A stretch of 33,405 nucleotides of DNA from Rhizophagus sp. LPA8_4_AMF (lineage: Eukaryota; Glomeromycota; Glomeromycetes; Glomerales; Glomeraceae). Under the pieces are notes generated by a model. That model worked only from the letters and a program-made list of their open reading frames with translations. It ran no database searches and was not told the DNA's origin. Every line of letters starts with the position of its first letter. Positions within the stretch are counted from its first letter, which is position 1. Position numbers and translations under genes: made by a program. The stretch is taken from positions 1 through 33,405 of the forward strand of contig JADRCO010000451.1 of NCBI GenBank assembly GCA_021464525.1, read 5' to 3'. Positions 32,546 through 33,405 of this stretch are shown in pieces.

Positions 32546-33405
32546 ATATCAAATATTGATTATTTATAAATAAAATAAATATAATCAATTATCTTCTTAA
32601 ATGAACCAATCTAATATGATTAATGTACGTATGATTTAATGACATATGACATAAAATTACGCAAAACAATTGTGATATACCATAATTAGGTAAATTTTTA
32701 GGTTATTAATTGTTATTTTATAAATAAAAAATAAAAAATAAATTTATTAATTCTTATTAAAATGGCACGCGATAATTTCAACATAATTTCAAAAAAAAAA
32801 AAAATAAAAAATAATATATATATCAAAAATATCTTTTTTTTTCTCCTGCTGGGAATTTCGGAGTTTTATTTGAATTGAATTTTTTTTAGTTAAAAAAATA
32901 AGGAAAAAATAACAAGTTTAATTTGGGAAAAAAAAAAGTATTTTTTTTTTTTTATTTTATTATTTATGTATATTAAGTATATTATGTATAAAAAAAAAAA
33001 AAAATAAAGACAAAAAAATAAATAAATAAAAATAAAATAAAATAATTTTTTTTTTTTTCACGATAAGAAATAATTTGACTTTTACCGAATAATTCTTTAA
33101 CGGATAACTGAAAGCAATTAATTGACTTTTAACGGGTTCGCATTTATACATATTTATTCTTTATTCGTTTTTTTATTTGTTTTTTTTTATTCTTGCTCAA
33201 AGTATATCTATTTGTCCCATTCATTCAAGTATCATTACGAATAATTTCTTTCTTTTAAAAAAACTTTCTTGGAAATTTTTACTATAATGTAATGCTTTTG
33301 CATGCAGAATGCTTGACATGACACATTCATTTAATTTTCCATTCTTTGAAATCTTTTTTTTTTTTTTTTTTTTTTTACGTTAAAAAAAAAAAAAGAAAAA
33401 AAAAA
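32546..33405. other. A+T-rich right end without gene
   Basis: Short frames only (for example 32960-33151, low complexity). The window ends in T and A runs. Confidence 0.6.

Noticed and set aside
1..33405. tRNA, rRNA, CRISPR or phage-like systems
   Set aside because: No cloverleaf with a proper B box, no rRNA-like conserved block and no regularly spaced identical repeats with unique spacers were found; the tandem arrays are minisatellites.

Overview
The window is eukaryotic nuclear DNA: extremely A+T-rich, with long A and T tracts, many micro- and minisatellites, low gene density, short spliceosomal introns (GT..AG, branch-point-like TACTAAC, about 80-100 nt) and proteins full of Asn/Ser/Gln runs. 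Together with a decayed pogo/Tigger-type transposase and a fast-diverged kinase, this suggests an arbuscular mycorrhizal fungus of the Rhizophagus/Glomus type. That assignment is an inference from style, not from a marker gene.

Left third (1-10.8 kb): a graveyard. A broken DDE (pogo/Tigger, CENP-B-like) transposase gene runs leftward off the edge. It is followed by a curious block of three tandem 121-bp units, each shaped like branch point, pyrimidine tract, AG, 41-nt exon and GTGAG, just downstream of two possible micro-exons. Two families of GGTTACC / GTCACCTAT repeats with foldback potential follow. A roughly 4.5-kb stretch on the minus strand (about 8671 down to 4190) is not empty: read frame by frame it yields a chain of protein-like segments joined by frameshifts, stops and plausible splice sites. 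It is the relic of a large multi-exon gene that I could not identify. A second, weaker relic may start divergently at 8688.

Middle (10.8-21.4 kb): the two intact genes. 10845-13878 (+) is a four-exon gene whose reading frame joins exactly to give a 921-residue protein with an N-terminal C2 domain, a second C2-like region, a long disordered linker and a divergent protein kinase domain (HLD, DFE and CPE in place of HRD, DFG and APE). 19997-21400 (-) is an intronless 467-residue protein with a corepressor-type SANT domain and a C-terminal AT-hook, probably a chromatin factor. Between them lie a triplicated promoter-like module, a GTCGAC minisatellite, a 29-bp minisatellite and a diverged segment (about 17.7-18.4 kb) that recurs inverted at about 24.05-24.65 kb, on the far side of the SANT gene.

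Right third (21.4-33.4 kb): almost no coding capacity. It holds a 45-nt poly(A) tract, many A-tract/T-tract foldbacks, several minisatellites (the largest spans about 900 bp and contains a nearly perfect 201-bp tandem duplication), a small GC-richer island at 29.26-29.48 kb, and recurrent TCACGTGA motifs. No tRNA, rRNA, CRISPR array or bacterial-type operon was seen.
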